The notes under the pieces: model-generated
What the model was told of the DNA's origin: nothing
Seen by the model: only the letters and a program-made list of their open reading frames with translations
Database searches by the model: none
In this document: one piece after another, positions 28,336-37,446 of the stretch
Position numbering within the stretch: position 1 is the stretch's first letter
Layout of the letters: each line of letters starts with the position of its first letter
Translations under genes and position numbers: made by a program
Assembly (NCBI GenBank): GCA_009777515.1
Contig: WRLR01000007.1
Span: 1-63,370 of the forward strand
DNA from: Oscillospiraceae bacterium
GTDB lineage: Bacteria; Bacillota; Clostridia; WRLR01
Direction: 5' to 3'
Length of the DNA: 63,370 nt

Positions 28336-29070
28336 ATGTTGGATTTGCCGCAGATAAATAAAATAGTAGAACCCCTGTTGGAATGTGATGAGGTTATAGG
28401 GTTGTGTCTGATGGGTTCATACTCGGCTGGAGATGCGAATGAATTATCTGATTTAGACATTGGCGTCTTTTTCCAGGAAAATGTTACCGCACTTCCTAAA
28501 ATAGATGTACCATGTGCTTATGATTATTATTTGTTAGGAATAAATGAGCGTAAACAATTAAATATGCATTGTGAATGGAATTGGCGTGCGTCAGCCTTTT
28601 TATCAGCAAAAATATTATTTGATCGAAACGGACAGGCAAAAAAATTTATCGAGGAAATAATAAAGGCGAAAAACTATAATGAAGAACTACGAAGAGAGCA
28701 ATGGGATCGTTATTTAAATGGTTTGTACCGCTCATTAAAATACCATCGTAAAAATGTGGAATATGGGCATCTGGCCTGTGCCGCAGAATCTGTTCTGGCA
28801 TATTTTGAAGCATTATATTTTGATAATGAGCTGGTAGCTCCATTACCAGGCCGTGAACAGGCGTCTTTATGGAGATTATATAAAAAACCTATAAAAGATG
28901 ACTTTATTCAAATGAATCTATTAACTCAAATATTGCGAGATGGATCTACAAAATCGCAATCAGAGTTGTTTTCATATGCCGAGCCATATATCATTGAGCA
29001 AGGTATGGCTGAAGTGATTGATGCTTGGGAAGGCTTAATACATTTAGAGATTGATAGGGCAAAATATTAA
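28336..29070 (+). CDS. Nucleotidyltransferase-domain protein
   Basis: A 244-residue protein with a Pol-beta-type nucleotidyltransferase core: LMGSYSAGDANELSDLDIGV carries the GS and DxD metal-binding pattern (residues about 25-44). The rest is helical, as in aminoglycoside adenylyltransferase-like or HEPN/MNT-like stand-alone proteins. The likely reaction is transfer of a nucleotide to an acceptor that cannot be named. ATG 28336 is preferred: the upstream ATG at 28321 contains the ribosome site GGAGG within its first codons. The gene stands alone at the end of the AT-rich section. Confidence 0.8.
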   Translation: MLDLPQINKIVEPLLECDEVIGLCLMGSYSAGDANELSDLDIGVFFQENVTALPKIDVPCAYDYYLLGINERKQLNMHCEWNWRASAFLSAKILFDRNGQAKKFIEEIIKAKNYNEELRREQWDRYLNGLYRSLKYHRKNVEYGHLACAAESVLAYFEALYFDNELVAPLPGREQASLWRLYKKPIKDDFIQMNLLTQILRDGSTKSQSELFSYAEPYIIEQGMAEVIDAWEGLIHLEIDRAKY

Positions 29071-29213
29071 ATTGAAAATATTTAATGATCATGCTGCATA
29101 AACTTATGTTAAAATCATTCATTATTATCATCGAACACATAAATTACCAAAATATGTGTTACCGACCGCGTCGCGCGGCTAATGCAAAATAGTGGAAATA
29201 GCGTTCTATTTCA

Positions 29214-29438
29214 CTAAAATCCGTAGAATCTCCGTAAAAATAACCGCAGGAACTCGTCGCGGGCGCGCAGGATTTCACGCAGGCGCAGCCCACTGTGGCA
29301 TACCGCAGTCGCCGAGAACAAATCGAGCGCCCGCTCGATGGCGCCGTCGCGCGATTTTATAGCCCGCCCGACCTCCGAGCCGATGTTCGCCATCTGTTCA
29401 ACTAAACTTAGTGACGCCCATTTATCAAGGTTAACCAT
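29214..29438 (-). CDS. Small conserved helical protein of unknown function
   Basis: 74 residues beginning VNLDKWASLSLVEQMANIGSE. This N-terminus and the EVGRAI motif match a widespread small protein of Firmicutes and candidate phyla, in which the segment LRLREILRARDEF also recurs. It lacks the NWKKKGN insertion most relatives have after EVGRAI. No function is known; the family is usually a free-standing gene between unrelated neighbours, as here. Arg-rich C-terminus. Confidence 0.65.
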   Translation of the reverse strand: MVNLDKWASLSLVEQMANIGSEVGRAIKSRDGAIERALDLFSATAVCHSGLRLREILRARDEFLRLFLRRFYGF

Positions 29439-29486
29439 TAACTAGCCTCGTATATAATCACCGTATAAATATACTTGCGCGTTTTT

Positions 29487-30803
29487 TTATGGTTTGTCTT
29501 TCCACCAGGGGTCGGGGTCTTGGCGCCAGCCTTCAAGCCATGTTTCCGACTGGCGGGCAAGGTCTTCGTCCATTGTTAGGATGAGGCCGTCTTTTTTGAG
29601 GGTTTCCTGCAGTTCTGTAATGTTGATGGTGCCGCCTATGGGGACGGGGGCGGTGGCTGTAGGGGCGGTTGCGGGGGCGGCGGTGGCGGCGCGGGCGCTT
29701 AGGGCGGCGGCGGCGCCGGCTTGCTGGCCGGTCAGGGCGCATGTGGGGATGGGGCGCATGATTTCCCACGCGTGGCCGTTGGCAGCGGAGACGATGCGCC
29801 CGGCGGCGAAGATGTTTTGCACCAGTTCGGTTTTTATTGTGCCGAACGGTATTTCGTAGACCGGCCCGGGGATGTTCCAGATGGATGTGCAGCCGATGCT
29901 GTCGCTAAAATGCTTCCCGGCGTCTTCTGTGCGGAAGGTATGGTCACCCTTGAGCCGCCTGGTGGTGCGGAACTGCGCCTGGCTGGGGAATGAGGCGAAG
30001 GCAAGCCCGTGGTCGGACTGCATTGCGTCGAATGCCATTTTACGGCTGCGCAGTATGAATTCCGTGACCTCGCGCGCGTCGGTGCCATGGTACTCCGGCA
30101 GTCCGGCGGGGAGGTCCGTGCCGTTGAAGTTTCCTTTTATATATAGGGGGATCGCTTTGCTTCGGCGTTTTTCGCGTTCCATTTGCTCGGCTTGGGCGGT
30201 GTCGCGGTACGCCCAGTATGTGAGGTGGTTGTACTGTTCTACGCATTCCGCGCCCGCTCGGAACAGCACGTCGGCGTCGCCAGTCGCGTCGACCGCCGCT
30301 TTACAGGCGTATGCTTGTCTGCCGGTTTTGTTTTCCACAATGAGCGCCGTGCAGGTTTTTCCTTGCATGACAACGTCGCAGAAGACTGTGTCGAACAGTA
30401 CGTCGACACCTGCTTCCAGCACCAATTGATCGAGCGCCATGATAAAAGCGGGCGCGTTGAACACCGTCCGGTAGCGTTCCCGGGTGTCCGCTTTCCATGG
30501 GCCGCCGCGCCATGCCTCGGGCAGATCATCATAGCCGTATTTTATAGAGGCGTACAATAGCTCCTCCGCGATGCCGCTGATGATTTTTTTGCCCCGCCCG
30601 TCGCATAGCGGTAGATAGTAGACCACATGTCCGGCGGTGGCAAGCCCGCCCAGCGTGATGGTCTTTTCCAGCAAGAGCGTTTTTGCGCCGTTGCGCGATG
30701 CAGCAAGTGCGGCTGCGACGCCCGCTATCCCGCCGCCCGCAACAATCACGTCGTAGGCGCCGCAGATTTGTGTTTTTCGGGTTTCGTTAATTATGTTGTT
30801 CAC
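29487..30803 (-). CDS. FAD-dependent oxidoreductase
   Basis: The N-terminal dinucleotide-binding motif is VIVAGGGIAGVAAALAASRNG (G-x-G-x-x-G, residues about 20-40), followed by LLLEKTITLGGLATAGHV. The C-terminal part has NIFAAGRIVSAANGHAWEIMR, typical of the FAD_oxidored family often encoded in sugar and amino-sugar clusters. Residues about 388-408 form an Ala/Thr/Pro low-complexity insert that interrupts an otherwise conserved end. GTG 30803 is the start, with GGAGG six bases upstream. It is followed on the same strand by nothing close; the upstream neighbour is NagA at 120 bases, separated by a hairpin repeat. Substrate unknown. Confidence 0.85.
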   Translation of the reverse strand: MNNIINETRKTQICGAYDVIVAGGGIAGVAAALAASRNGAKTLLLEKTITLGGLATAGHVVYYLPLCDGRGKKIISGIAEELLYASIKYGYDDLPEAWRGGPWKADTRERYRTVFNAPAFIMALDQLVLEAGVDVLFDTVFCDVVMQGKTCTALIVENKTGRQAYACKAAVDATGDADVLFRAGAECVEQYNHLTYWAYRDTAQAEQMEREKRRSKAIPLYIKGNFNGTDLPAGLPEYHGTDAREVTEFILRSRKMAFDAMQSDHGLAFASFPSQAQFRTTRRLKGDHTFRTEDAGKHFSDSIGCTSIWNIPGPVYEIPFGTIKTELVQNIFAAGRIVSAANGHAWEIMRPIPTCALTGQQAGAAAALSARAATAAPATAPTATAPVPIGGTINITELQETLKKDGLILTMDEDLARQSETWLEGWRQDPDPWWKDKP

Positions 30804-30837
30804 AAATGGCCTCCAATCAAATATATACGGGACGGGC

Positions 30838-30859
30838 GGACGACCGGGGGCGGTCGTCC
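30838..30859. repeat. Dispersed hairpin repeat GGACGACC/GGTCGTCC
   Basis: GGACGACC and GGTCGTCC enclose GGGGGC and are followed by CTAC. The same element occurs at 34792, 37331 and 37414, and half a copy lies near 30888. It resembles REP-type intergenic elements. Confidence 0.8.
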
Positions 30860-30922
30860 CTACGGATAATACTATGAACCTTGGTGGACGGACGACCGGG
30901 GGCGTGGCTCCGGTGTAATGTT

Positions 30923-32203
30923 TTAATCCAGTTTGTTTTCTGCCACAAAATTGTGGTTGAATATGTCCTTGTCCACGTTGTGGTCATAGACAAGGCGCCC
31001 TTCAGAATATGTGTACAGCACGTCGAAGGCGTCGGAAATGACTACGAAATCGGCGTCCTTGCCGGTCTTGATGCTGCCTTTTTTGTCTGCGAAGCCGTAT
31101 TTTTTGAATACATTGTAGCTGCTGAGCGGCCACACGTCTTCCAATGGCATGCCGCTACGCTCGACCAGGTTTTTGATGCCGAACATTACGGGTTTACTGC
31201 TGCCGGACAGGCGTCCGGTTTCGCTCAACACATAGCCTTCCTCGGTGATGGTGATCGTATGGCGGTCTGATTTGGCCGCGCCAGAATTACGTTGATCTGC
31301 TCTGGCCGCGCCAGAATTACGCTGATCAGGTCTGGCGTTTCCCCACATGCTGCGGTATTTGCCCGTCGGGCATCCCGCGTATGAGCCACTGTCGGATATC
31401 ATCATGACCTTCTCATGGTCTTTGAGACGCAGCACGATTTCCACCATCTGCTGGCAGATGTGTAGGTAATCGCAGATAAGTTCGCAGTATACCTCGTCCC
31501 TGAGTATGCTCGTGCCCATGACGCCGACGTCGCGGTGGTGCATCCCCGTCATGACGTTGCCCAGGTGGGTGGCTACCGTGATCCCTCGGTCGACGCCCCG
31601 GTTAGCTTGTTCATAATTAGCGTTCGTATGGTACATGGCCATGACGATGCCCTGCGATAAAAAATAGTCTATGGCTTCGAATGCATTTTCCACCTCCGGC
31701 GCAATCCCGACCAGCATCAGCTTGCCGTTGCACGCCTCGACCATTTGCCGCGCGACGCCCATGTCCACTTTGGGGTAGCCGGTGTTTATGCCTTTCTCCC
31801 CGACACGCGCGCCCCACGGGCCTTCGCTGTGGATGCCCATGATCTTCGCCCCGTCCGACACCCCGTACGCCATCTTGGCGAGCATCGCCATCGCGCCCGG
31901 TTCTGTCGTAGTGGGGAACAGGGCAGTGACGCCGTTGGCAGCCGAACCTTTCAGGTATAGCTTGACTTCGTCCTCCGTGGCGCCCTCGCCGATGCGGACG
32001 CCGAATCCGCCGTGGTTATGGGTGTCGAAAATGCCGGGTATGACCCGGTTGCTGCCGTAGTCGGCGTCCGCTTTGAGCGGGCTGCCGTCCGCTTTATGCG
32101 TCGCGTCGCCAGGATAAAAATGCTTGACGATGCCGCCTTCGATTTCGAGGTAGCCTGCCTTGCATCCGTCTTCCATATAGATTTTGTTTGAATGGATAAT
32201 CAT
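30923..32203 (-). CDS. nagA: N-acetylglucosamine-6-phosphate deacetylase
   Basis: Amidohydrolase that removes acetate from GlcNAc-6-phosphate. Seen are the metal-site start IPGIFDTHNHGGFGV near residue 55, MGIHSEGPW near 120, ATHLGNVMTGMHHRD near 210-225 and MISDSGSYAG near 270 (catalytic aspartate). At about 290-314 a 10-residue unit containing DQRNSGAA is repeated, encoded by a 30-bp tandem duplication; the family has a short loop here. ATG 32203 has AGGAGG nine bases upstream. The next gene upstream is a ROK sugar kinase on the same strand, which would supply the phosphorylated substrate. Together they form an amino-sugar entry route. Confidence 0.93.
   Translation of the reverse strand: MIIHSNKIYMEDGCKAGYLEIEGGIVKHFYPGDATHKADGSPLKADADYGSNRVIPGIFDTHNHGGFGVRIGEGATEDEVKLYLKGSAANGVTALFPTTTEPGAMAMLAKMAYGVSDGAKIMGIHSEGPWGARVGEKGINTGYPKVDMGVARQMVEACNGKLMLVGIAPEVENAFEAIDYFLSQGIVMAMYHTNANYEQANRGVDRGITVATHLGNVMTGMHHRDVGVMGTSILRDEVYCELICDYLHICQQMVEIVLRLKDHEKVMMISDSGSYAGCPTGKYRSMWGNARPDQRNSGAARADQRNSGAAKSDRHTITITEEGYVLSETGRLSGSSKPVMFGIKNLVERSGMPLEDVWPLSSYNVFKKYGFADKKGSIKTGKDADFVVISDAFDVLYTYSEGRLVYDHNVDKDIFNHNFVAENKLD
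31269..31335. repeat. 30-bp tandem duplication inside nagA
   Basis: Slightly more than two units of a 30-base sequence containing GCCAGAATTACG, differing at a few positions. The length is a multiple of three, so the reading frame is kept and the protein gains ten residues per unit. Confidence 0.85.
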
Positions 32204-32264
32204 ATTGATAATGCCTCCTGTGTTTTTATTATTTTCGCGAGCTGATATGGAATCCGCCCCTACA

Positions 32265-32382
32265 GGCGTTCATGTGTTTTGGCCGATCATCGGGCACGGA
32301 CGTTTATGTGTTTTTAGCCGATCATCAGATGCGGGTGTTCATGTATTTTGGTTGATCATCAGGCGCGGGCGTTTATGCGCTG
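32265..32382. repeat. 34-bp tandem repeat, about 3.5 units
   Basis: Units contain CGTTTATGTGTTTT and GATCATC. They run from the gap upstream of nagA into the last codons of the ROK kinase gene, where a CTG/TTG-rich triplet run (32379-32407) encodes its Ser/Asn tail. Confidence 0.8.
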
Positions 32383-33287
32383 CTGCTGTTGCTGCTGTTG
32401 TTGCTGTCTAGCAGGTACATTTGCGCCAGGGCAGCGGCGCCTATCATGCCGGCATTGTTTCCGTGGACGGCCAGCTTGATCTGCTCCACGTCGTAGTTGT
32501 TGGAGCGTCCGCCCCGGTATTCGGCGACCTTGTTTCGGACGCCGTCCAGCAGGTAGCCGCCGGCTGCGCTGATGCCGCCGCCGAGGGCGATTACCTCGGG
32601 CTTGAACAGGATGATGACGGTGCAAAGTCCGATGGCCAGCTCGCCAATCATTTCGTCAAAAACAGACATGGCTGCTGTGTCGCCCGCCATCACGCCCTCG
32701 ACGACCTCCCGGGCAGGCCGCCCGCCGGTCAGGCGCGACAAGCCGATGCCGGACGCGTAGCACTCCAGCCGCCCCTCCTTCGAGGCCGTGCCAGCGTAGG
32801 ACTTGCCGTGCGTGACGATGTGGCCCAGCTCGAATGCGGTGTTGTCGTCGCCGCGCCAGGGCTTGCCGTCAATCAGCAGCCCGCCGCCCAGCCCTGTCCC
32901 GAGGGTGACGCAAACGGCGCAGCGCGTGCCCTTGCATACGCCGCTGTGCCATTCCGCCATCAGCGCGGCTTTGGCGTCGTTGTCCACCCACACGGGCACG
33001 CGCAGCCTCTCCTCAAGCATCGCGCGCAGCGGGACTTCGCGCCATTCCAGGTTGCCCGCGCTGACCAGCCCCGTCTTGTGGTTGACGGCTCCCGCCGAAC
33101 CCACGCCCACGATGCCGGGCGCGTATTCTTTCGCGAGCGTCGCGATTCTATCGGCCATCAGTTCGGGGTTCCTCACAACCATATCGATCTGTCGGATGTC
33201 TATAAGCCCCGCGTCTTTGTCCAGTATCCCCATTTTGACGGTCGTGCCGCCGATGTCGACACCCAAGACACGCTCATTCTTGCCCAT
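32373..33287 (-). CDS. ROK-family sugar kinase
   Basis: Phosphorylates glucose or N-acetyl-hexosamine. The ATP motif is VLGVDIGGTTVKMGILD at the N-terminus; WVDNDAKAALMAEW near 115 and VTLGTGLGGGLLIDG near 137 are conserved catalytic and phosphate loops, and FELGHIVTH near 160 provides the conserved histidine. The zinc-binding CxCGxxGC motif is missing: the corresponding stretch reads GTASKEGRLECYAS, with only one cysteine. The C-terminus ends in a short Ser/Asn run formed by a triplet repeat. ATG 33287 has AAGGCGGTG upstream. The nagA gene lies 170 bases downstream on the same strand, so GlcNAc is a likely substrate. Confidence 0.88.
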   Translation of the reverse strand: MGKNERVLGVDIGGTTVKMGILDKDAGLIDIRQIDMVVRNPELMADRIATLAKEYAPGIVGVGSAGAVNHKTGLVSAGNLEWREVPLRAMLEERLRVPVWVDNDAKAALMAEWHSGVCKGTRCAVCVTLGTGLGGGLLIDGKPWRGDDNTAFELGHIVTHGKSYAGTASKEGRLECYASGIGLSRLTGGRPAREVVEGVMAGDTAAMSVFDEMIGELAIGLCTVIILFKPEVIALGGGISAAGGYLLDGVRNKVAEYRGGRSNNYDVEQIKLAVHGNNAGMIGAAALAQMYLLDSNNSSNSSSA

Positions 33288-33377
33288 AAAAACGATCACC
33301 GCCTTTCATTGTTAATATTAATCTTATATCTTGGCGCGGCACATATCAAGCACACAAACACAATAGGATCGATCGTG

Positions 33378-33404
33378 CATGCTTGACATGCTTGACATGC
33401 TTGA
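33378..33404. repeat. 9-bp tandem repeat CATGCTTGA, three perfect units
   Basis: Three exact copies of CATGCTTGA lie in the divergent promoter region between the ROK kinase and the Gfo/Idh/MocA gene. Confidence 0.85.
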
Positions 33405-33473
33405 CATATATATGTCGCTTTGTTAATGTCTATTTGTAATTTTGATTAATTTATAGGAGGCTTGGACGTTTAT

Positions 33474-34643
33474 ATGAAAGAGATCAATTTGGCGCTGATC
33501 GGGACAGGCGTTATCGCGCATAGCCATATGCAGCGCTATTCCGAAATCGAGGGCGCGAATGTAATCGCCGCCTGCGATCTGAATGAGGCAAAGCTCAACA
33601 AATTTTGCGACAAGTGGAACATTCCCAACCGCTATGTCGACTACAGGGAGCTGTTAAAGCGCGACGACGTCGTCGCCGTGGACGTCGCGCTGCACAACAA
33701 CCTGCACGGCCCCATGTCCGTCGCCGTCATGGCTGCGGGCAAGCATTGCTATTGCGAGAAGCCAATGGCGGGCTCATATGTCGACGCAGTGGCGATGAAA
33801 GAGGCGGCCGCACACTACGGGGTGAAGCTGCATATCCAGCTCGCCCGCATCTACGGCGGCCAAGCCATATGCGCAAAGAGGATCATCGGCGCCGGGCGCC
33901 TCGGGAAGATCTACCATGCCCGCTCATACGGCTACCGCAGGCGCGGGCGCCCGTTCGTGGACGGCTACGCCGAAAAGGAGTTTGTGTCGTCGCACTGGGC
34001 CGGGCACGGCGCCCTTTACGACATGGGCGTGTACCATATCTCGCAGCTCCTGTACCTGTTGGGCACACCGAAAGTCGAGCGCGTTTCCGGCAGCGTGTAC
34101 AAGGAACTGGCAATGGACACCAAGCGCCGCATGGAGTCGGGCTACGACGTTGAGGAGCTGGGCGTCGGGTTCATAAAGTTCGAGGGCGGCCTCACGATGG
34201 ACATGATCGAGAGCTGGGCCATACATGGCGCGGAGTTCCCGTCATCGTCGATATATGGCTCCGAGGGGGGCATCCAGCTCGGCTCGGATTTTGGCAGGGA
34301 CTCGCTGAAATTCTTCTCCGAAATAGAGGGCTACCCGGCTGAGACGAATTTAGACATCAAAGCGGAGCAGTACCGCCGCCTGCAGCTCGACCCGTCGCTC
34401 CGGGTGTATGAGGGGTCGCAGGATCATTGGGTCGGCGTGCTGCGCGGCGAGTGCGAGCAAATCGACACGCCGCACATTGCCTTGCAGACGATGCTGGTCT
34501 CCGAGGGCATATTCCTTTCGGGGCAACTGGGCCGCGAGGTGACGGCGGACGAGATCCCGTCGCTTTGCAAGTCCACTGCCATCAGCCGTCAGGACGCCCC
34601 GTTCGGGGAGCTCACGTACCCGCCATACCCGTTTTATAAATAA
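33474..34643 (+). CDS. Gfo/Idh/MocA-family oxidoreductase (1 of 3)
   Basis: NAD(P)-dependent sugar or inositol dehydrogenase fold. The Rossmann motif is LALIGTGVIAHSHMQRY, and the conserved catalytic-lysine loop is CYCEKPMAGSY near residue 100 (EKP). YDMGVYHISQLLYLLG near 190 holds the His of the active site. The length of about 390 residues is normal. An ATG at 33474 and a TTG at 33462 are both possible; AGGAGG at 33455-33460 is only one base from the TTG, so the ATG is more likely. It is divergent from the ROK kinase. Substrates of this family include myo-inositol, glucosides and amino sugars. Confidence 0.9.
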   Translation: MKEINLALIGTGVIAHSHMQRYSEIEGANVIAACDLNEAKLNKFCDKWNIPNRYVDYRELLKRDDVVAVDVALHNNLHGPMSVAVMAAGKHCYCEKPMAGSYVDAVAMKEAAAHYGVKLHIQLARIYGGQAICAKRIIGAGRLGKIYHARSYGYRRRGRPFVDGYAEKEFVSSHWAGHGALYDMGVYHISQLLYLLGTPKVERVSGSVYKELAMDTKRRMESGYDVEELGVGFIKFEGGLTMDMIESWAIHGAEFPSSSIYGSEGGIQLGSDFGRDSLKFFSEIEGYPAETNLDIKAEQYRRLQLDPSLRVYEGSQDHWVGVLRGECEQIDTPHIALQTMLVSEGIFLSGQLGREVTADEIPSLCKSTAISRQDAPFGELTYPPYPFYK

Positions 34644-34680
34644 CAACCATTTCGTGGTGGCTAGATAAAATAGATTGCGG

Positions 34681-34740
34681 GTCAAGCCCGCAATGACGGG
34701 GTCAAGACGGCAATGACGGGGTTAAGTCGGCAATGACAGG
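34681..34740. repeat. 20-bp tandem repeat, three units
   Basis: Three consecutive 20-base units containing GGCAATGACGGG, exactly in register. The first unit also pairs with the preceding ATTGCGGG to form a hairpin. Confidence 0.88.
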
Positions 34741-34791
34741 AGTGGTTGACCTAGCGAAAAAATAGATAGCTATTGTGAGGATGCTGGAAAC

Positions 34792-34813
34792 GGACGACCG
34801 GGGGCGGTCGTCC
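34792..34813. repeat. Dispersed hairpin repeat GGACGACC/GGTCGTCC
   Basis: Same arms, same GGGGGC loop and same CTAC flank as the copy at 30838. Confidence 0.8.
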
Positions 34814-35022
34814 CTACAAAAGCATATATTTGTTATTGTGGGGACGGCCGCGCTGTTATTTTACCATTGTTTTTATTGCTATGTCCTAGGCATACTCTGG
34901 GCATGCTAGCGTTGCTTTGCCGTCGTTTGGCGATACGGTTATTCGGTGCAATGTGACCAGAGTTTCAGATTATATGAACTTTACGTCATATTCGCATTCT
35001 CTTTATGCATAGTCGTGTAGCA

Positions 35023-35157
35023 GACTGCGGTCGGGCATAAGGCGCGACGCGGGCGCTACGGTTTGCAGCCATAGCGTGCATGCGACTGCGGTCGGGCATA
35101 AGGCGCGACGCGGACGCTATGATTTGCGGTCATAGCATGCATGCGGCTGCGAACGGG
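35023..35157. repeat. 61-bp tandem repeat, 2.2 units
   Basis: Two 61-base units starting GACTGCGGTCGGGCATAAGG with a handful of differences, plus a partial third. The units contain GCGACGC and ATGCATG-type short palindromes. Confidence 0.85.
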
Positions 35158-35273
35158 AAAATGGCTAAAAAATAGGTTCGCAAATAGTTCACAAAAGCCT
35201 TACGAATGTTTTTTTGCGTTAATAATAGGGAATATATGAGGGTTCGAAGACTTATTTAATTAAGGAGTTCACA

Positions 35274-37232
35274 ATGAAGAACCTCAGAGTTTCCATGAAA
35301 CTTATCGTAAGCTTAGCGGTCGTGGTTGTATTGGCCATAGCGGTGGGCATAATAGGCATTTTTGGTATGTACTCCATTAACAATGCCGACGAGGCCCTAT
35401 ATAACGAAAATGTCCTGGCGCTCATTGCCATGGGCAGTATACGCGAGACGCTGCAGGCGCAGATTGTCCAGATCAGAAACTTGGGCCTAAACGCCGGCAA
35501 CAAGGACCGCCTCCAGGAGATTCAAAACACCCTGACTTCGCTGGAGGGGGACATGAGCCGCCATATGACCGCTTATGAATCCACAATGACCGACACAGCA
35601 GCGGAATATGCCTATTTTGAAGGCAAAAATCTGTATATTAACGATTTTGCAGACATGAAGAGGAGGACGCTGGAGGCAAGCCAAATAAGCGTCGAAGCGG
35701 CTAGCAACGTTATTTACGACCAAAAAGTTTCGGAAATCAGGGAAACGATGGTCAGCGATTTTGCCATCTCTATGACATACAATGATGGGTGGGCAAAAGA
35801 TAAGGTCGACGACAACAAAGGGCTGTTCGTTAACATGTTGACCGCAGAGATAGTGGTGCTTGTATTCTCTGTACTGGTTGCTATATTCTTTGCGTACTAT
35901 GTATCCGGCTTGATCAGCAAGCCGCTGGCCGCGCTTTCGGATTTTATGAAGAGGGCAGGTTCTTCAGGCAATATCACGCTGATACCTGAGGACGTTAAAA
36001 CAATTGAAGAATTTTCCCATATTAAAGACGAGATAGGGCAGACAATCGGCTACTGTTCTTCATTTATAAAGCATGTCACCGATATATCCGGCAGCCTTGA
36101 GGTTTTGGCAAACGGCGATTTGACCGTCGAAATCAAGCCGCTGTCCGACGAGGACACGATGGGGGTTTCGCTGAAAAAAATGATCGCCAATTTAAACAGG
36201 ATGTTTTCCGAAATTCAGGCGTCGACCACGCAGGTGTCCACCGGCTCGAGGCAGGTCGCGGACGGCGCGCAGGAGCTGGCCCAGGGCGCGACGGAACAGG
36301 CTGCTTCCATACAGGAGCTGTCGAGCTCTATCGCCGAAATAGCGAGAAAGACGAAAGAAAATTCCGAGACGGCCGAAAAGACTTCAAAATTGTCGGCATC
36401 AATTATGGAAAACGCCGAAAAAGGCAGTCATCAAATGGACGACATGATAACAGCGGTAAAAGAGATCAACGAAGCCAGCCAGTCCATCAGCAAGATCATC
36501 AAAACCATTGACGACATTGCTTTCCAAACCAATATACTGGCGCTGAACGCCGCCGTGGAAGCCGCGCGCGCCGGGCAGCACGGCAAGGGCTTCGCGGTGG
36601 TGGCCGAGGAGGTGCGAAACCTCGCTTCCAAGAGCGCTGAGGCGGCCAAGGATACCGGCGACATGATTCAAAATTCCATGGAGAAGGCAGAACTTGGATC
36701 GTCCATAGCGGAAGAGACGTCGAAGAGCCTCAATGAAATAGTATCCGGTATCAACACGTCGAGCAAGCTCATAGAGGAGATTGCGGAAGCGTCCGAAGAG
36801 CAGTCCGAAGGCATAACGCAGATCAACATCGGGATTGATCAGGTGGCGCTGGTCACGCAACAAAATTCAGCGACGGCGCAACAGAGCGCTGCTGCGTCGG
36901 AGGAGATGAGCGGGCAGTCGGATACGCTGCAGCAGTTGATTTCAAGGTTCAAGCTGTCCAATGCGAGCGGATCGTACCGCGGGCTGCCGGACGGCGGAAT
37001 GGGCGCGATGGGGGCCGGGGGCGCGCGCAGGCGGTCGACAGGGGCGCTTGCGTCCGCGCCGGCGACAGCGCCGATGGCAGCGTCTGCTACATCCAATAAA
37101 TTGCCGGATTTGCCGGAACTATCGGAAGCGTTAGCTGCGCCCGGGGCGTCCGATTCGGTGGAGCTCGTGTACCCAGATGGCGGCGTCGCTGCAGGGGCGG
37201 CCGCAGGGGCGACCAATTATGGTAAATACTGA
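35274..37232 (+). CDS. Methyl-accepting chemotaxis protein
   Basis: Membrane chemoreceptor. Membrane segment 1 is at about 10-33, a four-helix-bundle type sensor follows to about 185, and membrane segment 2 is at about 189-212. A HAMP region extends to about 300. The cytoplasmic signalling domain has the hairpin tip [20 protein letters not shown] near 415-435, which contacts CheA and CheW. The last 70 residues are an unusual Ala/Gly-rich low-complexity tail ([23 protein letters not shown]). ATG 35274 with AAGGAG upstream is certain. No other chemotaxis gene is in the window, so this is an orphan receptor. Its presence implies a motile cell. Confidence 0.96.
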   Translation: MKNLRVSMKLIVSLAVVVVLAIAVGIIGIFGMYSINNADEALYNENVLALIAMGSIRETLQAQIVQIRNLGLNAGNKDRLQEIQNTLTSLEGDMSRHMTAYESTMTDTAAEYAYFEGKNLYINDFADMKRRTLEASQISVEAASNVIYDQKVSEIRETMVSDFAISMTYNDGWAKDKVDDNKGLFVNMLTAEIVVLVFSVLVAIFFAYYVSGLISKPLAALSDFMKRAGSSGNITLIPEDVKTIEEFSHIKDEIGQTIGYCSSFIKHVTDISGSLEVLANGDLTVEIKPLSDEDTMGVSLKKMIANLNRMFSEIQASTTQVSTGSRQVADGAQELAQGATEQAASIQELSSSIAEIARKTKENSETAEKTSKLSASIMENAEKGSHQMDDMITAVKEINEASQSISKIIKTIDDIAFQTNILALNAAVEAARAGQHGKGFAVVAEEVRNLASKSAEAAKDTGDMIQNSMEKAELGSSIAEETSKSLNEIVSGINTSSKLIEEIAEASEEQSEGITQINIGIDQVALVTQQNSATAQQSAAASEEMSGQSDTLQQLISRFKLSNASGSYRGLPDGGMGAMGAGGARRRSTGALASAPATAPMAASATSNKLPDLPELSEALAAPGASDSVELVYPDGGVAAGAAAGATNYGKY

Positions 37233-37272
37233 TATAATGCAGGCATGAGAAGTATAGAAGGATGCACTGCGA

Positions 37273-37302
37273 GGAGGGGACGGCGAAGGCGCCGTCCCCT
37301 CC
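37273..37302 (+). terminator. Strong GC-rich stem-loop after the chemoreceptor gene
   Basis: A 13-base-pair perfect stem (37273-37285 with 37290-37302) with a four-base AAGG loop. No T-run follows, only an AT-rich stretch, so termination is likely but not certain. Confidence 0.6.
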
Positions 37303-37330
37303 GTATTTATAAATGATCCAGCGCCTGTAG

Positions 37331-37351
37331 GGACGACCGCCCCGGTCGTCC
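37331..37351. repeat. Dispersed hairpin repeat, inverted orientation
   Basis: GGACGACC-GCCCC-GGTCGTCC preceded by GTAG; this is the reverse-complement form of the copies at 30838 and 34792. Confidence 0.8.
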
Positions 37352-37413
37352 GCCGCTCGCTCCGGCTGCCGCCCCGGTCGTCCGCTTGTCCGTATGCTGT
37401 GCGTCGCCTGTAG

Positions 37414-37434
37414 GGACGACCGCCCCGGTCGTCC
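37414..37434. repeat. Dispersed hairpin repeat, inverted orientation
   Basis: Second copy within 100 bases, identical arms and GTAG flank. Between the two copies lies a partial CCGGTCGTCCGC segment. Confidence 0.8.
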
Positions 37435-37446
37435 GCCGCCCGTGCG

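Larger units (their letters stand above)
34644..35273. other. Repeat-rich intergenic region upstream of the chemoreceptor
   Basis: 630 bases with no gene. It holds a 20-bp triplicate, one dispersed hairpin and a 61-bp tandem repeat, listed separately. The last 100 bases are A/T-rich and include AAGGAG nine bases before the chemoreceptor start, so its promoter should lie between about 35160 and 35260. Confidence 0.6.

Noticed and set aside
32421..33386. Plus-strand frame of about 321 codons
   Set aside because: Antisense to the ROK kinase, no family features, extends into the intergenic repeat.
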